DNA of 58,506 nt from NCBI GenBank assembly GCA_001931905.2, contig MSJI02000660.1, positions 6,700 through 65,205 on the forward strand. The letters are read 5' to 3'. A model generated the notes under the pieces. It was not told where the DNA came from. It saw only the letters and a program-made list of their open reading frames with translations, and did no database searches. The position numbers and the translations under genes are program-made. Each line of letters opens with the position of its first letter. The stretch's first letter is position 1. Source of the stretch: Cladosporium sp. IMV 00045 (Eukaryota > Ascomycota > Dothideomycetes > Cladosporiales > Cladosporiaceae). This document shows, one piece after another, positions 21,501 to 33,717 of this stretch.

Positions 21501-23682
21501 CCTGACTGCTGGCAGGCACTACAAGTGCATTGAGCAGATGCACGAACGAAGTCGCCACTTCAGGGTTAGCCGCGATAGATTGGAAGTATTGTTTCTCGGT
21601 AGGCGCTCTTAGACCAGAGGCGCTTTGAGGTCTGGGAGCGCCGGGACTCGGCTGTCCACCTCCGCCGATCCAGCCATCGAGAGCACTCCACAAACCATCA
21701 TTGATGTCTGGCGTTTTATCGGTTAACAGGGCGGCGAGGAGGTCGAAGCAGCATGCTTGTACGTTTGATGGGGATGCACTCTGGACCAGTTGGAAGAGAT
21801 GGTCGTGCAGGCGGAACGGTTGCTCTCTCAAGATCCAATGGCGCGCATCGGAGCTGTTGATGCATATGTGGGATGCCAGACGGAGGTAAGCTTCAAGCAT
21901 AATAGGGGTCTCCTTCTCTTCTATATCAGGATCAATCTTCATATCCTCTTGACCATTGAGTGGCTGTGTGACTGCGGGCTTATTCTTGTTCAGTGCTGCA
22001 TACAGCTCAAGCTCGTTGAAGATCTGTGCCCAGCTGACTGCATATGCTTTGCGAAGTTTGCCTGATATCATGGCGGTATCTTCCAACAGAAAACGATGAG
22101 CGTGATTCGCGGACTTCTCATCAGTGGCAATGGATCTAAGGAGCTCGCAAAATGCTGCCACGCGTGGTGTTGGCAACCGTTGGGATGCCCAACGTAGGAA
22201 CCCGTAGAGGTTACCCTCCTTGTCAGACCAAAAGTCTTCCGCGCCTTCTTGATCTTCTTGATACGCGCGGGCGACTACAAGGATGAACCTCTCGAGATCC
22301 ATCGTGTCAGGGTGTCCTTGGTCGATGGCAGAGGACAGGTAGTTACGTCTTTCGTCGTCCTCTTGCGACTTGAGCTGGCGAAGAAGATCGGGCATGTTCG
22401 ATACGAAGGCGTTCACAAAGGTTTGGAACTCTTCCATAGTGAGAACCGCAAAGTGGCGCGATGGTGCAGTGGCGTCATGGAGGAAAAGTGCAGAATTGTC
22501 GAGAAGGAAACCAACAAGACCAGCTTTGGCAGGATCGTACCAAACCTCGGGCTTGAGGAAATCCGCGATCGACATCATAAGGTGGAAAGCTTTTTCGCGA
22601 CAGCATTCGGTAAACAGCTTGCTTCGCTCCTCTTCCAGCTGCGCGATAGACCTCCCATTGATGGTTGCATCTGCCGAATAGTCGGCAAATCGCGCGCTGA
22701 ACTCAGCAAGCCACCAGATTGTTGTTGCGTACTGGAAGTTTTTCATCTTCCATTGCAGTTGGCCGGGACCCGGAGCGAAAAGCTTATGAAGGTCCTGGGC
22801 AGCTTGCTCAGAGGTAGCAGGGTCAGATCCAAAATACGATGATCCGCCGATCAGGATTGGAGTGTAGTGAGCCATGATATCCAGAGGAGCTTCGGTGCTC
22901 GCAGCCTTGCTAAGAAACTGTCGGTAATCCTCGGGGAGCACGTGGTTTCCGCGGATGATGTATGTCATGACTGCAGCCAAAGTTTCATGCTGATGGGCCA
23001 GAAGCATACGCTGAGCCTGCAGTGCCTCGCCTGTAGGTGTAGAAAGGCTTTGGCCAGTCATGGCCATGAGTTGAACGTGGTCTTGGGTCTTTTTCAGCGA
23101 AGCTTCAATATCCGTCAACCCTTCAATACATCTGCGCCAGTACGCTGAACGCTCGCTCGGTCGGCGCTCCTCGCCCATGACAATGTTGGCAACCACCTCT
23201 TGCAGTTGCTGAGCAACCTCGTCATCCGCATCTTGATCCGCTGCCTTGCGGAAGATCAGACGCACGCAATCGAGCAGCGTTTCCCTCTGCCTGTGGAAAC
23301 GGAGAATGGCCCTGAGCGGCAATGTCTCAGGAACGCTCTCCGCACCTTCTGCCACAGCCAGGCATAGCTTCGCAGCCTCCAGCTCGTCCAGATCAAGCTC
23401 GTCGGATACGGTGATTGCGCCCTCGCGGAATTCATTGCTGATCGAATATTCGTAATCTCCAATCTGAACCTGGGTCATGGGAGGGTTGCCCAATGGATTT
23501 GCGCTCAATGCATCTCTGCTCTTTTGACTTTTTCTTTTGCGCTCCAAAAGCTTCCTCAGATCCTCGATGCTGGTTTCCAGCTCGGTGCTCAGGCGGTCGA
23601 GGTTCGCTAGGCGTGATTCGGTGAAAGAGATCAGGTCGCGCTGAAGATTTTGTAGCCTTTCGAGTGGCTCTTCGAACTCCAT
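18557..23682 (-). CDS. NUP192: Nucleoporin NUP192 (Nup205), inner ring of nuclear pore
   Basis: Exons 23682..18670 and 18607..18557 encode 1687 residues, near the size of fungal Nup192 (about 1680-1760). The last intron (62 nt, GTGAGT/CAG, phase 0) adds a 16-residue tail starting HDEPAQS. Nup192 is a large alpha-helical solenoid in the inner ring that holds the Nic96-Nsp1 channel complex and scaffolds the pore. The N-terminus ('MEFEEPLERLQNLQRDLISF', then 'ALRAILRFHRQRETLLDCVR'-like helices) and the 'YFGSDPATSEQAAQDLHKLF' region fit the family. There is no membrane segment and no catalytic motif. The frame is open for 1671 codons. The gene is divergent from TEL1, with 472 bp between the starts. 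The call is based on length, helical pattern and N-terminal similarity. Confidence 0.88.
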
Positions 23683-24154
23683 TTTGGACCGATATAGATC
23701 GCGAAGCTTTTGTTGCAGTCGCGAATGCCGTTGGGTCCCGCGACGGTCACGGTGCAGGGGTGGGAGAGAAGTGTTTGTTCTTCGGCTTTATTGTTTCCAA
23801 AATCCAAAGATGAGGTTGACACGCGCAGCTGGCCCGCGTTTTTGCACTAGCCCCGTTTGGACCTCCACCCACCAACATTGGACGCTCCTTTGACGGACGA
23901 GCAGCAGACAAACAGACAATCTCACATCATAGTGAAAGCACTTACTGCTCTTCCATGCGCCAGTAACTGCGAAATATCGTCACTGGCTAATAATGCTGCC
24001 TGAGGCTCAGCGGTCGCCCTGAAAGTCATCTTTCGGGCTAGGATGCCAGAGTACACATGAGTATCAGCTGCTTCTTCCTAGTTACTGCGATTGATCTTTG
24101 ACATTTCGCTTTCTTCGATGTTAACGAGGCCTCATCTGGCAGCGTGCAGGTATC
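23683..24154. promoter_or_regulatory. Divergent promoter region, NUP192 and TEL1
   Basis: These 472 bp lie between outward-facing starts of two large genes. No ORF here is supported, and no specific site is recognised. Confidence 0.45.
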
Positions 24155-27100
24155 ATGGCTGAAGTCACGCTCGCAGACGCGCTAGGTACGAAGCCACCGA
24201 AGGAATGGTTACTATCTGTTTCGCTGCTGACAAAGTGCCGCAGAGCGCGTAAGAACGAGTGGTGCCAAGGACAGGACGGAAGGCCTTGCTGATCTTAAGC
24301 ATGTCCTCCGCCATAATCAACGTAGCTCGTCCATCGCATCTTTGGGTGATGCTTCATTTCACCGTATCTACGAAGTGCTCTTTGGTGTGGTGATCTCGGA
24401 ACAGGCTGCTTACGCCAAAGCGAAGACAACATCCCTCCAATCTGCGGCATCAAATCGCCTTCAATCATGCGCCGGTGCTCTGCGTCTCGCAGTAGAACTC
24501 GGGGTAGCCTCGGTGAAGCTCAAGACGATTAAGGCTCTCCTTGACCATATCATCGAGACTCTACCCACGGCCAGTGGCGAAGTTTGCGAGCCGCTGGCGC
24601 TGGAATACTCGAAAGTTATGCGATCAGTGCTCGCATACCAGCCTCATGTGGAGCATCTACCAAAACCAGAATGGACACAAACCACCCGATTTTGTCTCAA
24701 GTACATGCAGCCGGCACACTCAGGCTCTTTCAACAATGCTTCTTCGACCGGACTGAACCCTCCATCCGCCAGCTCGAGGTCATCTAGATCTCGGCTCAAC
24801 AACTCTTTGGGTTCTCAAGGAGCACGCGGCCCGGCTAAACAAGTGGCAGAGGAGATGGCTGCATGCCTACAGTTGTTGACGAGAGCTCCTAATGCACCAG
24901 TATCCTCTCTGGCCGGAGAAATCATGCGAACGGCTATAGAATTCCTACAGAATACCACCGCTTCCAATCCCGCTCATCAAGACGCCTTCGCAACAATCAG
25001 CAATGTCCTCGCCTGGACTAAGACAGAGAACATCGGGCTCACGCGCCAAGTCACCAATCAGTTGATACGACTGATGCGAGCATACTGGTCGGCTAAAACG
25101 AGTGGCTTAAAGGAAATACTCATGACTTCGATGCATCTTCAGCTTTTCATGCGTGATCAATGCTTTGCCGACGGCGCAGATTCCATGCGCTCTGAATTGA
25201 GAGCTTTGCTCGACGTTTTACAGTCTGAATACTCTAGACGACAAGACAGAGATCAGATGCATTTGGACGACATTCGATTCGGAGTTGAAGTGGCTGCCTC
25301 AAAAAGCCGTGGAACGATCAAATCTGGCATGTTGTCTCTTCAAAATGCTGGGACCCGCGCCGAACAGGGCTGGGAAGTTTTGTATCTCATGGGGTTCATA
25401 ACATACTTGTTGCGTAGCTCTCGGAAAGAAAGCGCTCTAGACGACGAAGCTGACGAAGGAAGCCGCGATCGACCGCGCAAACGTCAGCGCGTGACAAACG
25501 AAATGGATGACCTGATCGCTTCCACATCAAGTGGCACAATAGGTACCCGAACTACGGCCTTGCAGACTCTCGCCTTTGCGCTCCAGCAGAGCAGCCTTAC
25601 CGTGTCTGAGCTTCATCGCGTCCTAGGCAGTCTCCTCACCCTTTGCAGCGACGAGAACTCAAACCTCGCTTCTTGGGCATTGATTGTGGTTGCGAGTTGT
25701 GCATGTCAAGTTTCGTCGACGGATGACACCCTTTCGCCTTCCTGGACATCTTTTTGGCAACTTTCATGTCGCTCGATGGCTTCTGCGGGCACATGCCGCG
25801 CAGCTTGTGGCTTATTGTCCATCATGCTGCGTTTGCGACTGATTCCACAAGCTTCTGTGTCTGAATTGCAGCAATCGCTCGCTGTTACCTTTGAACTAAG
25901 CGGCCCAAATATACTCTGTGACACTGCGATGGAGTTCGTGCGACTTGCCATGACCCAATCAGTCTCGATCAACCCAGGATCTGCATCCAGCATCGCAAAC
26001 AGCGTGATAGGCTGGCTTTTGCGAAGATGGCTCCCGGGCAAGTTTGAAGACCGCTCTTATGCGGCCTCTTGTTGCATTTTCGGGAGCACAGACGTGGTCA
26101 ACCTTATCGCGCACTACTTAGGACAGGCATCACACACAACAAGCTCATTTGGGTTCCCTGTGTGGGACTTGCTTGGTAGAACTTGGCTTCATAGCCGGGA
26201 GAACGACGCGCTTGTCTCCTACTTGCTGTCCTTGCCTGAAGAAGCACCCTGTCAACATTCAAGTCAGGATTTCGTTCAGACTTCTGTTGCAGCGGTGACC
26301 TCCGATGCTCTCATCTGAAACACTCATCATCGACCACTTGATCCGTGAAATAACGAAAGCTACCGAGACTTGGACGCAGCTGGTGCAAGACCGCCCCCAA
26401 GGTGTCAGCCTAGATGTTTTTGCCGCACTTTGCCAGTTCGTTGCAACGTCGGCGTGTGTTGCACAAGGCTTAAAGTTCTCGGATAGTCGACGCCTCTCTC
26501 AGTTGCAAGATTGTTCTCGAACGCTATGCAAAGTCATGGGTGAGTACCTAGCGACTGAAGTTTGCGGCCAGGACAAGGTCGACACGTTGTTGAGCAGTTT
26601 TGCCCATCATATATGGCCCCCGAGAATCGAAACGGACCCTCACACTTCCCATCGACAATGTAAAGATGGTTGCCGAGACGCTTTGTGCCTTGTAGTCACT
26701 GAAGCTCTCGCATCGAGAACAACATCCCAATATCTTGATGGCAAAGCTCACGAAGACGACATGATGGAGATGGCCAATTCTTATGAATCTCAAGATACCA
26801 GGCGAGATCGAACGCATGCGGGATCCACAGAAATGGTCAATGACTCCAGTATTACATTCAGCGCGCTTGAGCTGCGTTCTGCCCTGCCTCTTTACTCATC
26901 CATAATCACATCGGCTGCAAAAACCGCCAGCGATGCAGAGCTGATCTCAAGTACAGTGATGGACAACATTCTTTCACTTCCCGAGTCCTCAATACTCGCT
27001 AGTCGCTCCGTACTTGCTGATCTTCTAGCCTGGGTTCCGAATCTAACTACGGATGACGCGGAACGTTTACTAGAGTTCCTGACGGAGAACATATTGCAAT

Positions 27101-30100
27101 CATACGTCTATGAACGTTCGGAGGTGGCCATTGGCACAATTCTGGACACCATGATCGGCCTGAAATCTTTCTGGATGGACGCTTCAAACAAAAATCTAGC
27201 AGACTTGGGCCTCGACATGTACGATTGGTGCGTCTCTACCGCGCTGAAAGCTGGCGTTCTTTCTCCAAATGTCCAGAAGAAAGTTTCGACACTTCTGCTG
27301 CAGCTCTGCCACGTGGATACAGATTATGGACATAACGACGATGTGCCTTCCGTGCGCACAAGTCTTTTCGATCTACTGCGGCATGGCGCTATCTCTGTCC
27401 AGTTTCACTTAGCAGAGCGAATATCGACAATCTTTAGTCTGTTCGTTTTGTCAGCGCATGAAGCTATGTTTGGAGATCTTCAAAACAGTCTGACTGCAAA
27501 TGTTGAGTGGACAGAGGGACTCGCGATGCGACTCCTTTTCCTCGCCAAGCTGGCCTCATCGTGGCGTTCGCTCCTCCGTCAATCCGTCTACTATATCTTC
27601 GAGACAGCCGGTCATGTTGAGAACTCAAAGCTTTATGCTACCGCCTGTGTGAAACAAGTCGCCGAGTCTCTGCAGTTTGAGAGCCCACGGCAGCTTTTCC
27701 GGCTGTTTGCTTCGCAGCTTTTACACACCTGGCTATCAGACCAAAAACTTGCAGCTTTGCCGTATTCAGCATTCGGATTCGACTCATTGCACGACTTGCT
27801 TGAAGATGTGCAATCAGAAGTTGTAGCGCAGCTTCTCATGCGAGGATCCGACGATGAAATGCAATTCGTCGCGGACACCATGGGCCTTGACAAAAGAGAA
27901 CTCTTAGTGCGGGCTTTTGGAAAGACGGTGGCTTATGCGATTAGCCGCGATATCACGATGCCTTCATCAGAACAGACATTGAGCTGCGAAAATCGCTTGC
28001 GCAACATCGTCGGAAGCAAAGACGAATACAGGCAACTCTCTGCTGAGCATTTCGCGACGATAATGGGCTACTTCTTTCTTTGCATGAATCAGGAAGACCT
28101 TGAAGACAGCTGGCTGGAAAAACGCAAGACTTACCCATCTGCCTACAAAGCGCTCACGGAGATGAAGGGATTCAGCTACTCCACGCGATCTATGCCACCG
28201 CCTCAGCAACCCTCGTTTAAGAGCAAATACCTTCCCGATCAGATGGAGAGGTTCTGTCGTCGCACGAGTCAAGACCCTAGTGCGCCGTGGGAAGCATCGA
28301 CCTTTGCAATAGCTGCTCGGATGCTGTTCGACAAGTTAGACACTGCACTTGGGTCCCTTCACAACTGCACCGTGCTCAGAAAGCTGCGCATAATGATCGC
28401 TACTGCCGGAGAAGTTGCGGTCGTTGGTTACCCCCTGGAAATGATGCTCCGCGGCATTCTACCGTACCTTACGGACAGTCAATGTGCAGATGATGCGCTT
28501 GGAATGTTGCAGTATCTCATGCGCCGTGGCGAACGACACCTTCGCAGCAACATGAAGTTTCTTTGCGGCATGCTGACAACAACATTACTGGAGACTCGAG
28601 CGCACATGGGAATCAAACAGGACAGTACGACACAGGAAACGCAACACCGTGAAACCGTGCAAAAGATGCAGAATTTTCACAAAATCAGTATACAATACCT
28701 ACAGGCATCCAGAGATGCCGTCGACGACCGTCTGAAACAAGACTTCGACGCACTGGTGGGATCACTTTCTCAAATCCAGCTTCCAGGAAACGCGCGCAAG
28801 ACTAGCCCTGAAAGCACTCTGCTGCTTTTGCTCGTGCGCCAGACTGGGCACGAGCTTGATTTGTTCGAACCAGGCGACTCCGATGCAGCCCTTGCCTTCT
28901 TGACCCAAAAGTTCGAATTTCCGATGTCAGTCGCGGAGGATGCCCTTGGTGATGATCAGATGTGCGTTGAGTACGCACCATCTTTGTGGCGCATCATTCA
29001 AGCCTACACTCTGAATGACAGTTTTTTGCTCTGGGCTGGCAAAGCCCTTGGCCGGGCGTATGCCGCAAGCGGCAACTTCAATGACCTTCCTAAGAAGCGT
29101 AGCTCGCAACCTCTACAGGCTCGCAGGAATCAACTATCCGGATCCCAAGAGGCCTACACTCTTATAGTTTGGCGACTGTGTGAGATTGTGCTTTCTCCAA
29201 ATCGCACAGAGTCTGGCTTAGCTGAGTACGTTCTGAGGGAGGTCGCATCAATGCTTGTGGAAGACTCCGAAGACGAAGCCATGTTCAGGGAAACCATTCC
29301 CGAGGATCTGGCACCCTCAGTGCTACGAGGAACTTATGGCTATGTTCCCCCAGCAATTCCAACGTACAAAATCGACATCAGCAATCGTCAGATGCTCAGC
29401 TCTGCTTTGTTGTCACGAGAGTACACCAAATTGAGTGAATGGGTGACACAGATAGCACTCGTTCTGTGCCGCTGGCCCTCCGCACCAAGCCTGCTGGCAG
29501 CAATGCCTCCCATGTTGCTCGACTTTCCACACCTTGCGGTGGAGCTCTTACCGGCCGTGATCCACATGCTCCTACAACTGGAAGCCGAGACCAAGCAGAG
29601 TCTGCAGACTGAGCTGTCTACTGCTATCACACAGATATTGGGAGATGATTCTGAGCAGCTCAGGGCTAGGCAGGACTACTTGCTCGATCTGATCATGTAC
29701 ATGAGACGGCAGCCGTACCCCAAAGAGTCTACAACTGTTGACAGGCTTCGTTGGCTCAACGTCGACTATATGCGCGCGGCTCACATGGCCGCAAGGCTTG
29801 GTAAGCCGACCTTCGCTCTTATGCTGGCAGAGTCCAGTACACCTATTGTTCAACCCAGCCGTCGAGCGTCCAGCAGAGCTTCATCCGCTCAGGTCTTGCC
29901 TGTGCAGGTGCCTGAAGAGTTGTTACTTTCTATCTTTGAACAGGTCGATGAGCCGGATTCATTCTATGGCGTTGAGCAGCCCGCATCCTTAGAGACTGTC
30001 CTTGGAAGATTGGACTACGAAAAGAGCGGTTTCAAAAGCCTCATGTTCCGCTCTGCGCAGATCGACAGCCACATGCGACAAACTGGTCAGCTCGACTCAT

Positions 30101-32970
30101 CAGACGCGCTGGGGATGGTACGATCACTCTCGGACCTCAACCTGAGCAGTCTGACGTACGCCGTCACGTCGGGGGCGATGGGTGATACAGCAGCAGCTAC
30201 AAAGGAGATGCTAGACAGTGCGCGAAAATTGCAGCAGTGGGACATCGCAATCCCAGAGTCAACACCCGATGGTTCCTCGCGTTTGCTAGCCATATATCGA
30301 GAACTGGACCGAGCTACGACACTGGCAGGAGCGACCAGCTCGATACAAAATCTGACCATGGATCATCTGCATGCTGCACAACGGAGATATGCAAGTTGCA
30401 ACCCTTCTCGCGCATGGCTGGCCTGCCTTGGACTTGCATCGGAAACACTTGACCTTGCCTCCGGACATGACAACGACTCATTGATGTCCATCTGGTCGAA
30501 GATGCGAGGCCGCAATGACTGGATGGAGAAGGCACGCTTCGAAGACTTTGACCTTATTCAGCAAGGTCGCATTACTTCTTTCAGCGTGCTCGGTCGCAAT
30601 GAGTCTGTTCTGAGTGAGCTGCACGTACCACGCAACACAATACAGACGTGTGAGGCATCAGCCCTGCTCTCATATTCTTCCCTAGCCAGACACCACGCTC
30701 AGCTCCAGACTGCACTGTGCGCTGCAACTCAGATCAATGACCTTGCGCTTGACCTCAAAGCAAATGGCATCCATGTTGATGCGGCAGCAAAGCATGAAGT
30801 TGCTTCTGTGCTCTGGGAATCTCAAGAAAGCACTGCTTCAGTGAAAATGCTGCACGATACACTTCGCTCGCCCGATATAGAGAGTCAGGACATCGCAGTC
30901 GGTAGATCAGGTCTGCTCGCACAGCTTGGGAAGCAGCTTGCAGACGCTCGACTTGAGAAGCCTGGCGACATTCTCGAAAATTATCTTCGACCAGCCATAG
31001 CGCACTTGCCTCAGGACGCCGTGGGCAGAGAAGCAGGTCGAGTATACCACGCATTCGCTACCTTCTGTGACCAGCAGCTCCAGAACCCGGCAAACGTCGA
31101 AGACTACAACCGCATTTCAACGCTTCGTCAACGCAAACTGGAAGAGGTTCAAGAATTGAAAGCATTGATCAAAGGAACAAGAAGAACGAATGAGAAGAAA
31201 GAGCACGAGCGCACTCTCGGCAAAGCTGAGCAGTGGTTCAAACTCGACGACGAAGAGTTTCAGCACCAGAAAACTAACCGCGAGACTTTCGTGAACCAAA
31301 GCCTGCAGAATTACTTGCTCGCGTTGCACGCATCTGATGAGCACAATCTTTCCGTGTTACGTTTCTTCGCACTCTGGCTTGAGAGTTCAGACTCTGCGCC
31401 TGCGAACGAAGTTGTCAACAAGCATTTGTCTGACGTCCCCAGCTGGAAATTCATCGTTCTGTTGAATCAACTGATGTCTCGTCTCAAGGCAGACAGCTCG
31501 AGCTTCCAAGTTGCTTTATCTGCTTTGACCAAGCGCATGTGCCTGACACATCCATACCATTCCGTACATCATGTCTACGCATCGACAAGAAGCCCTACCA
31601 CGACCGATGAAGCCACAGTGGCCCGGTTCAACGCAGCTGCCATGATTCGCAAGCAAATTTCGAATGAGAAATCCAAGGGAGAGCTGTTCAAGAGGCTATT
31701 CACGGCCGACAGCATGTATAGAACACTTGCTGAAGAACAGCTCTACGACAAGAAGACTGGCAAGAGAGCGCTGAAGGATATCACAACGGCGGTCAAGGTT
31801 GCAAGAACGATCCCGAGTCTCCATCTTCCTCCAGTGACCATCAGCTTACCCTTACGCCCGGGTGGCAACTACGACGACATTCCTCAAGTGACGAAGTTCA
31901 GCAACACCGTGTCAATCATGTCGGGGCTCAGCACGCCCAAAGTTCTCACCGCGTATTCCTCCGACGGCCAGCAATACAAGCAACTCTTCAAGAGCGGCAA
32001 TGATGACCTCCGTCAGGACGCGATTATGGAGCAGGTGTTCGAGGAGGTCAGCAAGATGCTGCAAAATCACAAGACTACACGACAGCGCAGCTTGCACATC
32101 CGCACCTACAAAGTCATCCCAACATCGCCCAGGTCTGGCATCATTGAGTTTGTGCCGAACTCGGTGCCCATCAACGAATTCCTCAACCCGGCACACGCAA
32201 AGTACTATCCCAGCGACATGAGGAACACCGCGGCTCGAGAGGCAGTCAGAGCAGTGCAAAATCACTCAACCGAGACAAGGGTCAAAGAGTTCCGCAAAGT
32301 CTGCGACAACCTGCACCCTGTAATGCGCTTCTTCTTCCTCGAACGCTTCGACGATCCAGATGACTGGTTCGAAAAGCGCACAGCATACACCCGCACCACC
32401 GCATCGGTGTCCATGCTCGGCCACGTTCTGGGCCTTGGCGACCGACACGGTCACAACATCATGCTCGACGAGAAGACCGGAGAGGTAGTCCACATCGATC
32501 TAGGCGTCGCTTTCGAGGCTGGCAGAATCTTGCCCGTCCCAGAACTGGTCCCATTTCGCCTAACGCGCGATATTGTGGACGGCATGGGCGTCACCAAGAC
32601 AGAAGGCACATTCCGACGCTGCTGCGAGTTCACCATGGACGCTCTACGCGAAGACAAAGACAGCATCATGACACTGCTGAACGTGCTGCGTTACGACCCG
32701 CTGTACACATGGACGCTCTCGCCGCTGCGAGCGAAGCGCATGCAAGACGCGCAGGACGGCGGGCATGGCGCCAAAGACGTCGAGGTGGCCGAGGGCTCAA
32801 AGGCGAAGATGGAATCTGAGGGCGGAGAAGCGGACCGCGCGCTGGCGATTGTTGAGAAGAAGCTGTCCAAGACGCTCAGCACGGCTGCTACGGTGAACGA
32901 GCTGATTCAGCAGGCGACGGATGAGAAGAATTTGGCGACGTTGTTTGCGGGTTGGGCGGCGTGGTTTTGA
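24155..32970 (+). CDS. TEL1: TEL1/ATM serine/threonine protein kinase, with an unexplained frame change
   Basis: Tel1/ATM is a PI3K-like kinase that responds to double-strand breaks through the Mre11 complex and maintains telomeres. Exon 1 is 24155..24185. A 58-nt intron (GTACGA, GCTGAC branch, CAG) leads to exon 2 at 24244. The N-terminus has the TAN motif ('ERVRTSGAKDRTEGLADLKH', about residues 11-30). The C-terminus has the FAT region, the kinase domain with the catalytic loop '[11 protein letters not shown]' (32431-32463) and '[11 protein letters not shown]', and FATC 'LFAGWAAWF' at the very end. The first frame ends at 26318, and the second opens after a stop at 26296. Either one base is gained or lost near 26299-26316, or an unusual 85-nt intron (26295..26379, GTGACC/CAG) is removed. 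Total about 2890-2919 residues, normal for the family. Confidence 0.93.
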
Positions 32971-33717
32971 AAGGGGGATACGTTTTCAATGGGTTTTGTA
33001 TATTATCCTGTAGTATAACATGTTTATTATTCACGCTAGTCTGATCGATTTCGTCCTTTTGCCCTTTGCCCGTTATACGAGAGATTGCACAATTATAATT
33101 TTACCATCTGTCGCGTGTATGGCAGTAGTGCTCTTTTAGTTACGAACAGATACTTGAAAAGATGTCGTTGCTCAACTCTTCTTGTCATCGGTCAGTCTCA
33201 GTCACTGTCGTCTCACTCCTCAAAGTCGCGAAGCCAGCCCCCGCGCTTTTGGTGAGGTTGACTCACACGGCTGGGATTTCTCTTGACGCTACAAGAATAT
33301 CGCCAGTACCGTACACGAAAGGTCTATACCTCTGCTCACTGAGTGAATTATTATTCTGGCACATTGATCGATCCATCAGAAATATTTGGCCTTCAAATAA
33401 TCACGACTCGTTAACATATTGACCGAGGAAGGCTTTCGGTCAACCCGCTGCGAGGTTACTTCATATCGAACCCCACCAAATCGGACTTAGGGGACAATTT
33501 ATTATCGATTCTAGCGACATTCTACAATACGGAAGGCAAACGCACGAACGCACAATAAACGGGACCAATCCTCTCACATACCGTGACACGTTAGCTTGTG
33601 CGACATTTCAAGCACCCCTCACTTGACACTTCAATCCAACACTCCTCCTTCCAAAGCGCAAACCTAAGGATTATACCGAGAGAACACTCAAATTACTCAA
33701 GCGCAACACAACACACC
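32971..33717. promoter_or_regulatory. Intergenic region upstream of GCD2, copy A
   Basis: These 747 bp lie between the TEL1 stop and the GCD2 start, matched by 37031-37780 in copy B but clearly more diverged than the coding parts. 'CAAATTACTCAAGCGCAAC' just before the ATG is conserved in both copies. The frame upstream of the ATG is open in both copies but starts with GTG, so it is taken as leader. Confidence 0.45.
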
